NCBI GenBank assembly: GCA_963734015.1
Contig: CAVTFG010000011.1
Coordinates: forward strand, 21,529-85,528
DNA from: JALZKA01 sp963734015
GTDB lineage: Bacteria; Actinomycetota; Thermoleophilia; Solirubrobacterales; 70-9
Direction: 5' to 3'
Length of the DNA stretch: 64,000 nucleotides
The first letter of the stretch is position 1. Every line of letters begins with the position of its first letter. Of this stretch, positions 52,266-61,320 are shown piece after piece. Below the pieces are notes generated by a model. The model was not told the origin of the DNA, did not search any database, and saw only the letters and a list, made by a program, of their open reading frames with translations. The position numbers were made by a program, and so were the translations under genes.

Positions 52266-53623
52266 GCGACGAGGGAGTAGCGGTCGAAGCCGGATGCCCC
52301 CGGGATCAGGGCCCCGGCGTCGACGTCGAACCATTGCTCCAGCAGCGAGCAGTACATGGCGCGGAAGTCGGTCGAGTGGCGCAGGTTGTCGTCCTCGTCC
52401 AGGTCGCTGAGGCCGCGGAACTCCTCGACCATGCCTCCCTGGACCTTCGTGCCCATCACGAACGCCGCTCCGGCAGCTCCGTGATCGGTCCCGGTGCCGT
52501 TCTGCTCCGGCCGGCGGCCGAACTCCGAGTAGACGAGGGTCAGGACGCGGTCGGCCAGCCCGCGCGCCTCGAGGTCGGCCTGGAACGCGGCGAGCGTGTC
52601 GAAGGTCAACCCGATGTCGTCGCCGAACGAGTCGAGCTGGTTGTCGTGGGTGTCGTAGCCGCCGGGGGCGCTCGTCGAAACGCAGCGGATCGGCAACCCG
52701 GCCTGGAGCATCGCCGCGAGCGCGGCGAGGTTGCGCGGGAACCAGTGGTCGGCGTCCGGGTACGGCACCGGTGGCGTGACATCGCCACCGAACGGCTCAA
52801 GCTGGCTGCGCAGCGTGATCGACTGCTCCGCGATCCGTCCGGCGGCCTGCCGGCCCGAGTCGGCGCCGGCGGCGCCGGTGCGGCCGACCGTCTGGACCGC
52901 GTCGAACATGAGGTCCTCGACCTCGCCCCAGACGCCCGGCGCCCAGAGGTCGTAGGTGGAGCCGTCGATCGCCGCGACGGGTCGGTTCGCGGTCGCCAGC
53001 GAGGGCGAGAGCCAGCCGTCGAGCGACAGTCCCTGGAGCGGGTTGTCGTCGGTCCCGATCTGGTCGATGAGACGGCCCATCCAGCCCGTCCGCTCGTTCG
53101 GGTCGAGCTCGCCGACCTCCCAGTAGTGACGCGACGTGAAATGCGACTGGTCGGGGTCGTCGTAGCCGACCGAGGGCAGCACGGCGAGCTTGTCCGCACG
53201 GTGCAGGTCGTCGAGCTTGGCCGCGCGCGGGTGCCAGCGCAACGCGGGGTCGTCGCGGAACGCCAGCGTCTCCTCGGTGGTGAGCCGCAATGAAGGACGC
53301 AGCTGCCGGTAGCGCGCGTCCTCGGTGGGCGCGAGGAGCGAGAGCGAGTCCGTGCCGCCGTCCATGAAGACCGTCAGGAGCACCGGCTGCTGCGTCCCCT
53401 GCGCCTTGGCGATGCCCTCCTGGAGGTCGCGCAGGCCGAGGCGAGACGCGCCGTAGACGGAGAGCATCCCGAGCCCGGCTCGCATCATGAACGAGCGCCG
53501 GCTCAGCCCGGTTCCTGCCGGCAGCGGCATCCCCGGCTCGATCCTTGGGAGGCCCTGGCCGGCCTCGGCAGCGGCCGAGCGCAGCAGGTGCGCCCGGGAG
53601 AACTCGTTGCAGTGGCAGGCCAT
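52262..53623 (-). CDS. DUF1501 domain protein, Tat-exported
   Basis: 453 residues. Begins MACHCNEFSRAHLLRSAAAE, has a twin-arginine segment LSRRSFMMRAGLGMLSVYGA, then the DUF1501 (sulfatase-like fold) body: VLLTVFMDGGTDSLSLLAP, DQSHFTSRHYWEVGEL, TLVYSEFGRRPEQNGTGTDH. Almost always paired with DUF1800, as here; role unknown. GGAGGAGAGG precedes ATG 53623, 13 bases after the DUF1800 stop. Confidence 0.92.
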   Translation of the reverse strand: MACHCNEFSRAHLLRSAAAEAGQGLPRIEPGMPLPAGTGLSRRSFMMRAGLGMLSVYGASRLGLRDLQEGIAKAQGTQQPVLLTVFMDGGTDSLSLLAPTEDARYRQLRPSLRLTTEETLAFRDDPALRWHPRAAKLDDLHRADKLAVLPSVGYDDPDQSHFTSRHYWEVGELDPNERTGWMGRLIDQIGTDDNPLQGLSLDGWLSPSLATANRPVAAIDGSTYDLWAPGVWGEVEDLMFDAVQTVGRTGAAGADSGRQAAGRIAEQSITLRSQLEPFGGDVTPPVPYPDADHWFPRNLAALAAMLQAGLPIRCVSTSAPGGYDTHDNQLDSFGDDIGLTFDTLAAFQADLEARGLADRVLTLVYSEFGRRPEQNGTGTDHGAAGAAFVMGTKVQGGMVEEFRGLSDLDEDDNLRHSTDFRAMYCSLLEQWFDVDAGALIPGASGFDRYSLVA

Positions 53624-53636
53624 TCCTCTCCTCCGC

Positions 53637-54980
53637 TCAGCAGGTCTGCATGTCGGGCGAGGTCGCGAGCATCAGCCGGAGCGCGTTCTGGCGAAGCGCC
53701 CGGTAGCTGATCTCCTGCCAGTCGGCCACGATCGAGCCCTCGACATCCCGGCCGAAGTTGACGAGGTCCGTGCGCGTTCCGCCGGCGATCGTGGGCCCGC
53801 CCCAATAGCGGAGGGCCCTGTCCACCGCCTGGACGGGCGTCTCGTCCGAGTCGTAGCTCTCATCCGAAGCCTCGTCTTCGCGAGTGATGTAGGAGGCTGC
53901 GATCCACCGGCCGCGATAGCTCGAGGTGTCGAGCCACCGCTCCTCGTCCCAGCCGGCCACGTTTGGCGGGCTGAACGGGCGCTGCCCCGCCAGGTCGGAG
54001 ACCCACGTCCAGTTGTCCGTGTCCACCCCGCGCCCGCGCGCCCGCAGCATCCCCGCGATGAACACCATCGGCGGCTTCACCATCGCCGGGCCCTCGTAGA
54101 ACAGCGGGTGTTTGAGGATTGCCGCGAGCAGCGGTCGAACCGCGTAGTGCTTGCGCTTGTAGAGGCCGATCAGCTTCGCCCGGGTGGGCCCGGGGGCGGG
54201 CGCGCCCACGAAGTAGCTCCAGAGCTTGTCGACGAAATATCCGGCGTGCGCGGGGTGCTGGAGGCAGAGCCGGCACGAGTCGCGCCAGTCCCAGCGCCCG
54301 GTCTTCCCGAACACGGTCTTGTTCCCGCCGTCGTGGTAGCTCGGGTCGAAGCGGAAGTTCACGAGGCCGACGTCGTCGACCCAGTCCGCACGCCAGCCGG
54401 TCAGCGCGCGGGCCTGTTCGCGCACGTCGTCCTCCGAGTACGGATAGCCGGACTCGTCCGAGGCGCCCAGCGTGAAGAGCTCCATCAGCTCGCGTCCGTA
54501 GTTCTCGTTCGGCGACCAGCGGTTGTTGTCGATCCCCGAGAGCCAGACCAGCATCGCCTTGTCGTGCGTGACGTCGTACAGGAGGTTCGAGAACGGACCG
54601 AGCGCCCGCCGGCGGAAGAGCTGGGCCTGCCCGATCAAGTGCCGCTGCGAGCCGACGTCGCCGGTCGCGAACCAGTCGTGCCAGTTCAGGGCCATGCGCT
54701 CGACCAACGGCTGGTTCGAGCGGACCAACTTGTCGAGCCACCAGAGAGCGTCGTGCCCCCAGAGGTCGTACGGCGCGATCGGCAGCCCGTCGCCGTCGAC
54801 CGGGGCCGGCCCGCGGAGCCTGGCCTTCGGCGGGTCGAGCAGCGAGGCGACCGCCCGGTTCAACCCCTTATGGGCAAGCCGCTTGGCCTCGCCCGGCTTG
54901 GGCCCGAAGCCCGCGCGCCAAAGGAGTCGCTCCGCCTGCCGCTCCCTGAAGGGTCCGCGATACCTCGGGATCTCCGCCAT
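53637..54980 (-). CDS. DUF1800 domain protein
   Basis: 447 residues without signal peptide: RQAERLLWRAGFGPKPGEAK, MALNWHDWFATGDVGSQRHL, NENYGRELMELFTLGASDES and the C-terminal SPPNVAGWDEERWLDTSS, all DUF1800 hallmarks. First gene of a three-gene operon with DUF1501 and a cupredoxin-like protein. Function unknown; the pair is linked in other taxa to secreted polymers or predatory lifestyles only by association. Confidence 0.92.
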   Translation of the reverse strand: MAEIPRYRGPFRERQAERLLWRAGFGPKPGEAKRLAHKGLNRAVASLLDPPKARLRGPAPVDGDGLPIAPYDLWGHDALWWLDKLVRSNQPLVERMALNWHDWFATGDVGSQRHLIGQAQLFRRRALGPFSNLLYDVTHDKAMLVWLSGIDNNRWSPNENYGRELMELFTLGASDESGYPYSEDDVREQARALTGWRADWVDDVGLVNFRFDPSYHDGGNKTVFGKTGRWDWRDSCRLCLQHPAHAGYFVDKLWSYFVGAPAPGPTRAKLIGLYKRKHYAVRPLLAAILKHPLFYEGPAMVKPPMVFIAGMLRARGRGVDTDNWTWVSDLAGQRPFSPPNVAGWDEERWLDTSSYRGRWIAASYITREDEASDESYDSDETPVQAVDRALRYWGGPTIAGGTRTDLVNFGRDVEGSIVADWQEISYRALRQNALRLMLATSPDMQTC

Positions 54981-55083
54981 CCCGGCTTGCTTCGGCAGGC
55001 ACGCGCGGGTTCCTTAGCCGCCTGCCTGGATAGGCGTCACGACTGGACGAACGGACGACCGAGGCTGGGTCTAGCGTTGGGCC

Positions 55084-55809
55084 ATGCTCGAAGCAGCCGG
55101 TTGGGGGCTCTTGGGCGCCTCGTCGCTTCTGATTGGCGCGCTGATCGGCGCGCGCCTCAGGCTGTCGGTTTCGCTCGTCGGCCTGGTCCTCGCGTTCGGC
55201 GCCGGCACGCTGATCAGCGCGATCACGTTCGAGCTCACCGAGGAGGCGTTCGAGCTCGGGGGCGCCGACACGGTGGCGCTCGGGCTGGGGCTGGGCGCGA
55301 TCGCCTTCTACCTCGGCGATCGCGCCATCGAGCGGCGCGGCAAGCAACGGCGCGGCCGGATGGCCGTCGATTCCGGCCGGCACGGCGAGAGCGGAACGGC
55401 GCTGATGCTCGGGGCGACGCTGGACGGCGTGCCGGAGTCGGCGGTGATCGGTACGAGCCTGCTTTCGGGCACCGGCGTCGGAATCCCGGTGCTCGTGGCG
55501 GTGTTCCTCTCGAACCTCCCGGAGGCGATTGGCGCGGAGGCCGGATCGCCGCGCCGCTCGCTGGGCCGGGTCCTCGGGCCGTGGCTTGCCGTGGTCGCCG
55601 CGAGCACGATCGCCGCGGCCCTCGGCTTCGGGCTCCTGGACGATGCCTCGGATGACGTCGTCGGCCTGCTCCAGTCGTTCGCGGCGGGCGCGGTCCTGGT
55701 GATGCTCGTCGACGAGATGATCCCGACGGCCCTCAAGCAGGGCGGCCGCGAGGCGGGGCTCGTCGCCACGCTCGGCTTCGCGCTCGCCTACCTGCTCTCG
55801 ACGCTGTAG
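55084..55809 (+). CDS. ZIP-like membrane protein lacking the canonical metal motif
   Basis: 241 residues, eight predicted membrane segments. The ZIP position HNxxEG reads ATLDGVPESAVIG and the second motif reads FLSNLPEAIGAEAG, so the histidines of the metal site are missing while the glutamates stay. It may transport another ion or act differently. ATG 55084 follows TAGCGT (55072-55077) by six bases. The 3' end overlaps phzF by 22 bases. Confidence 0.82.
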   Translation: MLEAAGWGLLGASSLLIGALIGARLRLSVSLVGLVLAFGAGTLISAITFELTEEAFELGGADTVALGLGLGAIAFYLGDRAIERRGKQRRGRMAVDSGRHGESGTALMLGATLDGVPESAVIGTSLLSGTGVGIPVLVAVFLSNLPEAIGAEAGSPRRSLGRVLGPWLAVVAASTIAAALGFGLLDDASDDVVGLLQSFAAGAVLVMLVDEMIPTALKQGGREAGLVATLGFALAYLLSTL

Positions 55810-56472
55810 CCGCTGACCTCGTCCACGACCACCCGGCCGCCGACCTCGGCGCGTCCGTTCTCCACCGGCCGCGCGTAACAGGCTCGAGCCCCGGCCCTGC
55901 AGCACCTCGATCCGACGGCCGAGCCGGGCGCCGAGGGTGAGCGCAGCGGAGCCTGTCGCCTCGTCCTCCGGGATGCCCGCATCGAGCACGAACGAGCGCG
56001 CGCGGACACGTCCGGCGGCCTCGTCCTGCCACGCCCAGCAGTAGGCGAGGGTGAGCCCGTCGGGCGGTCCCACGAGGGCGTCGACCTGGCCGGGGGACGC
56101 GAGCTCCACGTACTCGAACGGCGGCGACCACTCCGGGTCCGCCTCGACCCAGGTCAGGTCGGGCTCGTGCCGGACCGCGAGGTCTCCGGCGGCGACGCGC
56201 AGCCCGTCCACGGCTACGCCCTCCTCGCGAAGCAGCCACGCCGTGCCAACCGTTGGATGCCCGGCGAACGGCATCTCCACGTCGGGGGCGAAGATCCGGA
56301 GCTCCCCGCTCTGCGCGTCATCGACGAAAACGGTCTCGGCGAAGCCCAGGTCGCGAGCGACCTCTTGGCGCACCGCCGGCCGGACCTCGCCGCCGGCCAG
56401 GAACACGCCGAGCGGGTTTCCGTGCGAGCCGTCGGCGGCCGTGAACACCCGCAGGACATGGAGGGTCGCCAT
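55788..56472 (-). CDS. PhzF-family isomerase, frameshifted near the 3' end
   Basis: About 227 residues when repaired. PhzF-like two-lobe fold: FTAADGSHGNPLGVFLAGGE, AETVFVDDAQSGELRIFAPD, MPFAGHPTVGTAWLL and the second-lobe DEATGSAALTLGARLGRRIE. At about 55880-55890 one extra base shifts the frame: after GSSLL the expected ARPVENGRAEVGGRVVVDEV continues in the next frame to a stop at 55788-55790. Family enzymes are isomerases or epimerases of small molecules; phenazine synthesis is not implied. Confidence 0.83.
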
Positions 56473-56545
56473 GCGCCGATCATGACAGCGGGGGCGCGGC
56501 CGGCCGCGCCGGGGTTCCGTTCGCGACCCCGACGAAGGAGCGCGC

Positions 56546-56758
56546 ATGCCGGAACGGTTCAAGCGAGGCGACCGCGTGGAGTGGAACTTCCGCGGCCGGA
56601 CGGTCACCGGGCGGGTGCGCCGCCGGCTGACTGCACGAACGGAGTTCGCCGGGCAGGTCGTCGCCGCCTCGAAGGACGACCCGCGCTACGTCGTGCGAAG
56701 CGACAAGAGCGGCAAGGAGACCACCCGCCGGCCGAAGGCACTGCGGCGGCTCGCCTAG
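56546..56758 (+). CDS. DUF2945 (HVA1-like Tudor domain) protein
   Basis: 70 residues, basic: MPERFKRGDRVEWNFRGRTV, TARTEFAGQVVAASKDDPRY and VVRSDKSGKETTRRPKALRR are the family pattern. Small SH3/Tudor-like protein of unknown role. GAAGGAG precedes the ATG. Its TAG stop shares CTAG (56755-56758) with the glnA stop on the other strand. Confidence 0.87.
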   Translation: MPERFKRGDRVEWNFRGRTVTGRVRRRLTARTEFAGQVVAASKDDPRYVVRSDKSGKETTRRPKALRRLA

Positions 56759-58116
56759 AGCACCGGCAGGAAGCGCTCGATCTCCCAGGGCGTGACCTGG
56801 ACGCGGTACTCCTCCCACTCCTCGCGCTTGATCTCGATGAAGCGGTTGAAGGTGTGCTCGCCGAGGATGCGCAGGACCAGCTCGGACTCGGCCGCCACCT
56901 CGATCGCCTCGCCCAGGGATCCCGGCAGCTGCTCGATTCCGCGCTGACCGCGCTCCTCGGGGGTCAGGTGGTACAGGTTCTGCTCCATCGGCTCGGGCAG
57001 CTCGTAGCCCTTCTCGATCCCCTCGAGTCCCGCGTGGAGCATCCCCGCGAAGCAGAGATACGGGTTGCATGCCGGGTCGGGGCACCGCAGCTCCGCCCGG
57101 GTCGCCTGCTCCTTGCCGGGGTGGTACAGGGGCACCCGGATCAGCGCCGAGCGATTGCGGCGGGACCACGCCAGGTAGACGGGCGCCTCGTAGCCGGGGA
57201 CGAGGCGCTTGTAGGAGTTGACCCACTGGGCGAACAGCGGCGAGATCTCGCGCGCGTGGCGCAGCTGGCCGGCGATGAACGCCTTGGCCGTGTCCGACAG
57301 GTAGTACTGGTCGTCGGCGTTGAAGAAGGCGTTGCGACCGTCCTTCCAGAGCGACTGATGGACGTGCATCCCGGAGCCGTTCTCGTTGAACAGCGGCTTC
57401 GGCATGAAGGTCGCGTGCCAGCCGTACTTCATCGCGTATTCCTTGACGACGATGCGGTACGTCATGCAGTCGTCGGACATCTCGAGCGCGCTCTTGTAGC
57501 GCATGTCGACCTCGTGTTGCGAGGGGCCGACCTCGTGGTGCGTGTACTCGACGTGGATGCCGAGCTGCTCGAGCGCCAGGACCGTGTCGCGGCGAACGTC
57601 CGATCCGGCGTCGAGCGTGGTCAGGTCGAAGTACCCGCCCTCGTCGAGCACCTCGGGGGTGCCGTCCTCGGGCTTGTCCGAGCGAAAGTAGAAGAACTCG
57701 AGCTCGGGGCCGATCGAGTAGTCGTCGAAGCCCAGGTCCCGGGCGCGCTGGAGGGCACGCCGCATGATCCAGCGCGGGTCCCCCTCGTACGGCTCGCCAC
57801 CGGGGACCTGCACGTCGCAGAACATCCGCCCGACTCCGTTCTCCGCGGGCCGCCACGGCAGGATGTCGAACGTGGTCGGGTCCGGCATCGCGATCATGTC
57901 GGACTCCTCGATCGGGTTGAACCCGGTGATCGAGGAGCCGTCGAAGCCCATGCCGCCCTCGAACGCGTCGTCGAGCTCGGAGGCGTTGATCGAGAAGCTC
58001 TTGAGCTGCCCGAGGACGTCCGTGAACCAGAGACGGATGAAGCGCAGGTCGTGCTCCTCGACGATCCGCTTGACGTCCTCCGCCGACTGCGCGCGCTCTT
58101 GGTTCGAATCCGCCAT
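56755..58116 (-). CDS. glnA: Glutamine synthetase, type I
   Basis: 453 residues. FSINASELDDAFEGGMGFDG and MGFDGSSITGFNPIEESDM, GPELEFFYF, MHVHQSLWKDGRNAFFN, YLAWSRRNRSALIRVP and NRFIEIKREEWEEYR cover the ATP, metal and glutamate sites. Length and lack of the I-beta insertion suggest the I-alpha type; the Tyr in EQNLYHLTPEER aligns with the E. coli adenylylation site region but regulation is uncertain. ATG 58116 chosen after GAGGGA. Promoter region is shared with the divergent AhpD-like gene and contains a TTACTT palindrome. Confidence 0.94.
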   Translation of the reverse strand: MADSNQERAQSAEDVKRIVEEHDLRFIRLWFTDVLGQLKSFSINASELDDAFEGGMGFDGSSITGFNPIEESDMIAMPDPTTFDILPWRPAENGVGRMFCDVQVPGGEPYEGDPRWIMRRALQRARDLGFDDYSIGPELEFFYFRSDKPEDGTPEVLDEGGYFDLTTLDAGSDVRRDTVLALEQLGIHVEYTHHEVGPSQHEVDMRYKSALEMSDDCMTYRIVVKEYAMKYGWHATFMPKPLFNENGSGMHVHQSLWKDGRNAFFNADDQYYLSDTAKAFIAGQLRHAREISPLFAQWVNSYKRLVPGYEAPVYLAWSRRNRSALIRVPLYHPGKEQATRAELRCPDPACNPYLCFAGMLHAGLEGIEKGYELPEPMEQNLYHLTPEERGQRGIEQLPGSLGEAIEVAAESELVLRILGEHTFNRFIEIKREEWEEYRVQVTPWEIERFLPVL

Positions 58117-58198
58117 TCCGGCTCCCTCGCTCGTCGGTTCCTGAAGCTCGCGAACCATAGCCGCGAGAGTGCCCAAACGCGGGCGGATGCGGTATAAC

Positions 58199-58215
58199 TT
58201 ACTTCCGGTAAGTAA
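58199..58215. promoter_or_regulatory. Palindrome TTACTT-CCGGT-AAGTAA between glnA and AhpD-like gene
   Basis: Perfect six-base arms in an AT-rich patch (TATAAC ahead of it). The shape resembles TetR-family operators. No TetR gene is in the window. Confidence 0.5.
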
Positions 58216-58293
58216 CCGGCTAAATGTGAAGTAATGCCACGATAAACGGTGGCTAAAGGGCGGTCAGCCCGCGCCACCGGAGGTGCGAAGGCC

Positions 58294-58857
58294 ATGACCG
58301 TAAAGACCGACTACAGCCGCTTCGACGTCCACGACGTTCTGACCGCGCCGGAGGGCAGCGTCAAGTTCCTCGAAGGCGTCTCACGGACCGGCGAGATCAC
58401 GAAGTTCATCGGCGTCCTGGCGGGCGCCCCGGCAGCGCTGCGGGCGTATGCGCGGATGCGCCACGAGCTCCGTGGGGGCGTGCTCCCGGAGGGAACCCGG
58501 GAGCGGATCGCGCTCGCGGTTGCCGAGCGTCGCGGCGACCCCTATTCGATCGCACAGCATGCGCGCACGGCCCGGGCCGCCGGCCTCGGCCTCGACGAGG
58601 TCTCCCGCGCCCGGAGCTTCCGCTCGGGCGACGAGAAGGAGGCGGTGCTGCTCGCCTTCCTCGAGGCGGTGCTTGCAACCGACGGGCGACCTTCGGCCCA
58701 TCTGGGCGAGGAAGCGCGGGAAGCGGGCTGGAGCGACGAGCAGCTGCTCGAGGCCGTCGCCCACACGGCCCTCAGCGAGTTCCAGAGCCTGATCTCGAAC
58801 GCGGCCGCGCTGCCGCAAGACCAAACCGACCCCTCGATCCTCCCGCAGGCGGCCTAG
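58294..58857 (+). CDS. Carboxymuconolactone decarboxylase (AhpD)-like protein without active cysteines
   Basis: 187 residues, helical: GEITKFIGVLAGAPAALRAY, GGVLPEGTRERIALAVAERR, then DPYSIAQHARTARAAGLGLD where AhpD enzymes have ExxCxYC...H. Both cysteines are missing (Y-S-I-A-Q-H), so peroxidase or disulfide chemistry is unlikely. GGAGGT nine bases upstream sets ATG 58294. A terminator-like hairpin follows at 58937. Confidence 0.82.
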   Translation: MTVKTDYSRFDVHDVLTAPEGSVKFLEGVSRTGEITKFIGVLAGAPAALRAYARMRHELRGGVLPEGTRERIALAVAERRGDPYSIAQHARTARAAGLGLDEVSRARSFRSGDEKEAVLLAFLEAVLATDGRPSAHLGEEAREAGWSDEQLLEAVAHTALSEFQSLISNAAALPQDQTDPSILPQAA

Positions 58858-58936
58858 ACGACACGCTGGACCGCCTCAGGACGAGGGACGGACCCGGGAC
58901 CTCCCTGAGACAAGAGCACCCGGGATTCAAGAGCAA

Positions 58937-58980
58937 GAGCCCGTCGCGACCTTCCCCCCTCGCGGCGGGCTCGCTCGTTT
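58937..58980 (+). terminator. Intrinsic terminator-like hairpin after AhpD-like gene
   Basis: A 13-bp stem with one G-T pair (58937-58949 with 58960-58972), ten-base loop, then GCTCGTTTC. It lies between convergent genes. Confidence 0.65.
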
Positions 58981-58999
58981 CTCACTCAGGTGGTTCGGG

Positions 59000-59500
59000 C
59001 TAGCCGCAGACGGGCCAGTGCTGGCGGCCGTCGCGCTTCTTGAGCGCCACTGCGACCACGGCCTGGGTCTTCCAGTTGTAGTCGATCGGGTCGCCGCCGG
59101 GGGTCTTCGGCGAGTGACGCCAGGTCGAGCGCATGAACTGGAACGCGCCGCGATACATGCCGCCGCCGCCGATCGCGTTCGGATCGCCGCCCGACTCGCA
59201 GCGGCTCGTCCTGCGTGCCCAACGGCGGTTGCGGTCCGAGTAATCCTCCCAGATGCTCGCGTAGCGGCTCTTGCTCTTGGCGGCCTTGGAGCTGTCGCCA
59301 CCACCGCCACCGCCACCGCCGGTGGCGCCGATTCCGCCGCCGCTTTCCGCGCCGGCGTCAGCGGTCGCCAGGCCGGCGAACATCGCCACGACGGCCATCA
59401 CGACCGCCCAGAACGCGAACCGGTCGGGCCGAGGGTTGGTGCGCTCGCGGCGCCTGTCAGTTTGGGTTGTCGCCCGTTCGGGCGTGAAAAGTTCTTCCAT
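59000..59500 (-). CDS. Transglycosylase-like (Rpf-type fold) secreted protein
   Basis: 166 residues: a basic N-terminus, one hydrophobic segment (FAFWAVVMAVVAMFAGLATA), a Gly-rich linker, then a lysozyme-like domain with RRTSRCESGGDPNAIGGGG (catalytic Glu in CESGG), MYRGAFQFMRSTW and DGRQHWPVCG. Cuts or remodels peptidoglycan outside the cell. A c-di-AMP riboswitch lies directly upstream in the leader, a known pairing for actinobacterial Rpf-type genes. Confidence 0.88.
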   Translation of the reverse strand: MEELFTPERATTQTDRRRERTNPRPDRFAFWAVVMAVVAMFAGLATADAGAESGGGIGATGGGGGGGGDSSKAAKSKSRYASIWEDYSDRNRRWARRTSRCESGGDPNAIGGGGMYRGAFQFMRSTWRHSPKTPGGDPIDYNWKTQAVVAVALKKRDGRQHWPVCG

Positions 59501-59515
59501 GGTTTCTGATCGCTT

Positions 59516-59656
59516 GCGGGGTTAGCTGTCGGGCTCGCGCCTGAAACTGGCGCTACGTGGCAGAGGCCATGCGATTCGCCCCGGGACCTCGGTCCGTTGG
59601 GTCCCCCGCTCCCCGCGATATGTAGGCGGGGATTCAGCGGAAGTCGGCGGCAGATT
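59516..59656 (-). promoter_or_regulatory. ydaO-yuaA type cyclic di-AMP riboswitch
   Basis: The minus strand carries the class landmarks in order: CTGCCGCCGACTTCCGCTGA, GGGGAGCGGGGGACCCAA, GGGGCGAATCGC, and the closing GAGCCCGACAGCTAACCCC. It sits about 16 bases before the transglycosylase ATG. In this class c-di-AMP binding turns the downstream gene off. Bounds are approximate. Confidence 0.87.
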
Positions 59657-59675
59657 AGCAGAAGATCAGACGATG

Positions 59676-59696
59676 GTTTGCACTTTATGAGCAAAC
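59676..59696. promoter_or_regulatory. Inverted repeat GTTTGC-N9-GCAAAC upstream of the riboswitch
   Basis: Perfect six-base arms in an AT-rich patch at the probable promoter of the riboswitch transcript; CATAAAGT on the minus strand could be the -10. Possible binding site for a regulator. Confidence 0.4.
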
Positions 59697-59767
59697 GCTA
59701 GGAACGAAACAATCGCTACTAGCATGTTTTTTTGCGCTAGAGCCCTCGGTTCCTCCCTCCGAACATG

Positions 59768-59795
59768 GAGAGGGCCCCGTTGCCGGGGCCCTCTC
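59768..59795 (-). terminator. Hairpin at the 3' end of rnpB
   Basis: A perfect 12-bp stem (GAGAGGGCCCCG with CGGGGCCCTCTC) with loop TTGC, one base beyond the mature 3' end of the RNase P RNA. There is no T-run, so it may act as a factor-aided terminator. Confidence 0.7.
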
Positions 59796-59796
59796 G

Positions 59797-60127
<331 letters not shown>

Positions 60128-60141
60128 TTCTACGCCGCGGA

Positions 60142-61320
60142 TCAAGCCTCCTCGCCCGGCTGCACGTTCAGCGCCAGGATCCATTCGGCGAGGAACGGCT
60201 CGACGATCCGGTACGAGCGATCGGGCTGCTGGCCGACGAGCTCGCGCTCGGTCAGCGCCCGGAGCGCCGACTGGAGCGTGGCGACCGAGGGCAGCTCGTA
60301 GCGGGCGCGGTAGCTCTTCGTCAACGGGCGGCCGGGCTCGGCGGCCAGCGCCTGGAGCAGCAGCTTCTGCGCCGCCGATGCCTGGTCCCAGCGAAGCTGG
60401 AAATGCGCGTGCTCCGAGCGCAGGACCCCCGCCACCGCGCGCTCCAGCTCGGGTTCGCCGCCGACGCCGTCGAACGGGGTCTGCTCCCAGAGGAAGTAGC
60501 AGAGCTCCTGCGTGGCGTAGGGGTGGCCGACCGTCCGCTCGAGGAGGTCGTCGAGCGTGTCGGGTGCGACGTCCTTGCGGCTTGCCTTGAACCGCTTTGC
60601 GATGAACGGCCGGAAAAGCCTTGGGTCGATCACGTCGAGCTGGACCTTCTTGGCGCTGCGCCAGAACGGCTCGTTCTCGTCGTTGAAGATGCGCTCCATC
60701 ATGTGCCGGCGGCTGCCCAGGTAAACGTGGCCCACCTCGGGCTGCTGCTCGAAGATCGTCCGCATCAGCTTCGGGAGCCCGGGGTCGATCGTCTCGATCT
60801 CCTGGAACTCGTCGAAGACCAGCGCCACGCGCGTGTCCCGGTCCGCCGCGAGCTCGGCCGGGAGCTCCAGCAGCCGCTCGAGCGTGGCGTCGATGTCGGC
60901 CGGAACGTGGTCGACGCCGAACGAGAACGTGTACGAGTTGTCCTCGGGGCTGATCGTGATCCGCGGGCTCACCCGCAATCCGCGGAACGGCGCCAGCGCT
61001 GCCTCGCGCGCCCGCTCCAGGGGCGACGCCACGTGCTCGTAGATCGTGGCGGCCAGCTTCTCGGCCAGCTTCTCGCTGGTCGGCGTGGTCATCAGGTTCA
61101 CGTAGGCGACCAGCACCCCGTCCGCGACGAGCTGCTGCATCGCCTTCCAGACCAGCGAGGACTTGCCGTACCGGCGGGGAGCGAAGATCACGACGTCCTG
61201 TCCGTTCAGGACGTCGAACTTCAGCTCCTGAACCTCCCGCTCCCGGTCGGCGAACGCCTCATCGAGCGCCAGTCCCCCGTACCTGAACGGGTTGACCGGG
61301 GTCTTTATTGAACTCACCAT
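60142..61320 (-). CDS. AAA/STAND-type ATPase (archaeal ATPase-like)
   Basis: 392 residues. FADREREVQELKFDVLNGQD leads into the P-loop IFAPRRYGKSSLVWKAMQQL; Walker B is VALVFDEFQEIE; a sensor-like GHVYLGSRRHMMERIF follows; the C-terminus (about 310-390) is a winged helix (TLQSALRALTERELVGQQPD). This is the archaeal-ATPase-2 layout, usually of unknown role, often linked to mobile or defence loci. ATG 61320 chosen because the next in-frame ATG upstream lies inside a palindrome. The upstream region holds several palindromes. Confidence 0.85.
   Translation of the reverse strand: MVSSIKTPVNPFRYGGLALDEAFADREREVQELKFDVLNGQDVVIFAPRRYGKSSLVWKAMQQLVADGVLVAYVNLMTTPTSEKLAEKLAATIYEHVASPLERAREAALAPFRGLRVSPRITISPEDNSYTFSFGVDHVPADIDATLERLLELPAELAADRDTRVALVFDEFQEIETIDPGLPKLMRTIFEQQPEVGHVYLGSRRHMMERIFNDENEPFWRSAKKVQLDVIDPRLFRPFIAKRFKASRKDVAPDTLDDLLERTVGHPYATQELCYFLWEQTPFDGVGGEPELERAVAGVLRSEHAHFQLRWDQASAAQKLLLQALAAEPGRPLTKSYRARYELPSVATLQSALRALTERELVGQQPDRSYRIVEPFLAEWILALNVQPGEEA

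Noticed and set aside
55788..56472. Phenazine biosynthesis locus
   Set aside because: Only a PhzF-fold isomerase is present, and no other phenazine genes occur in the window.
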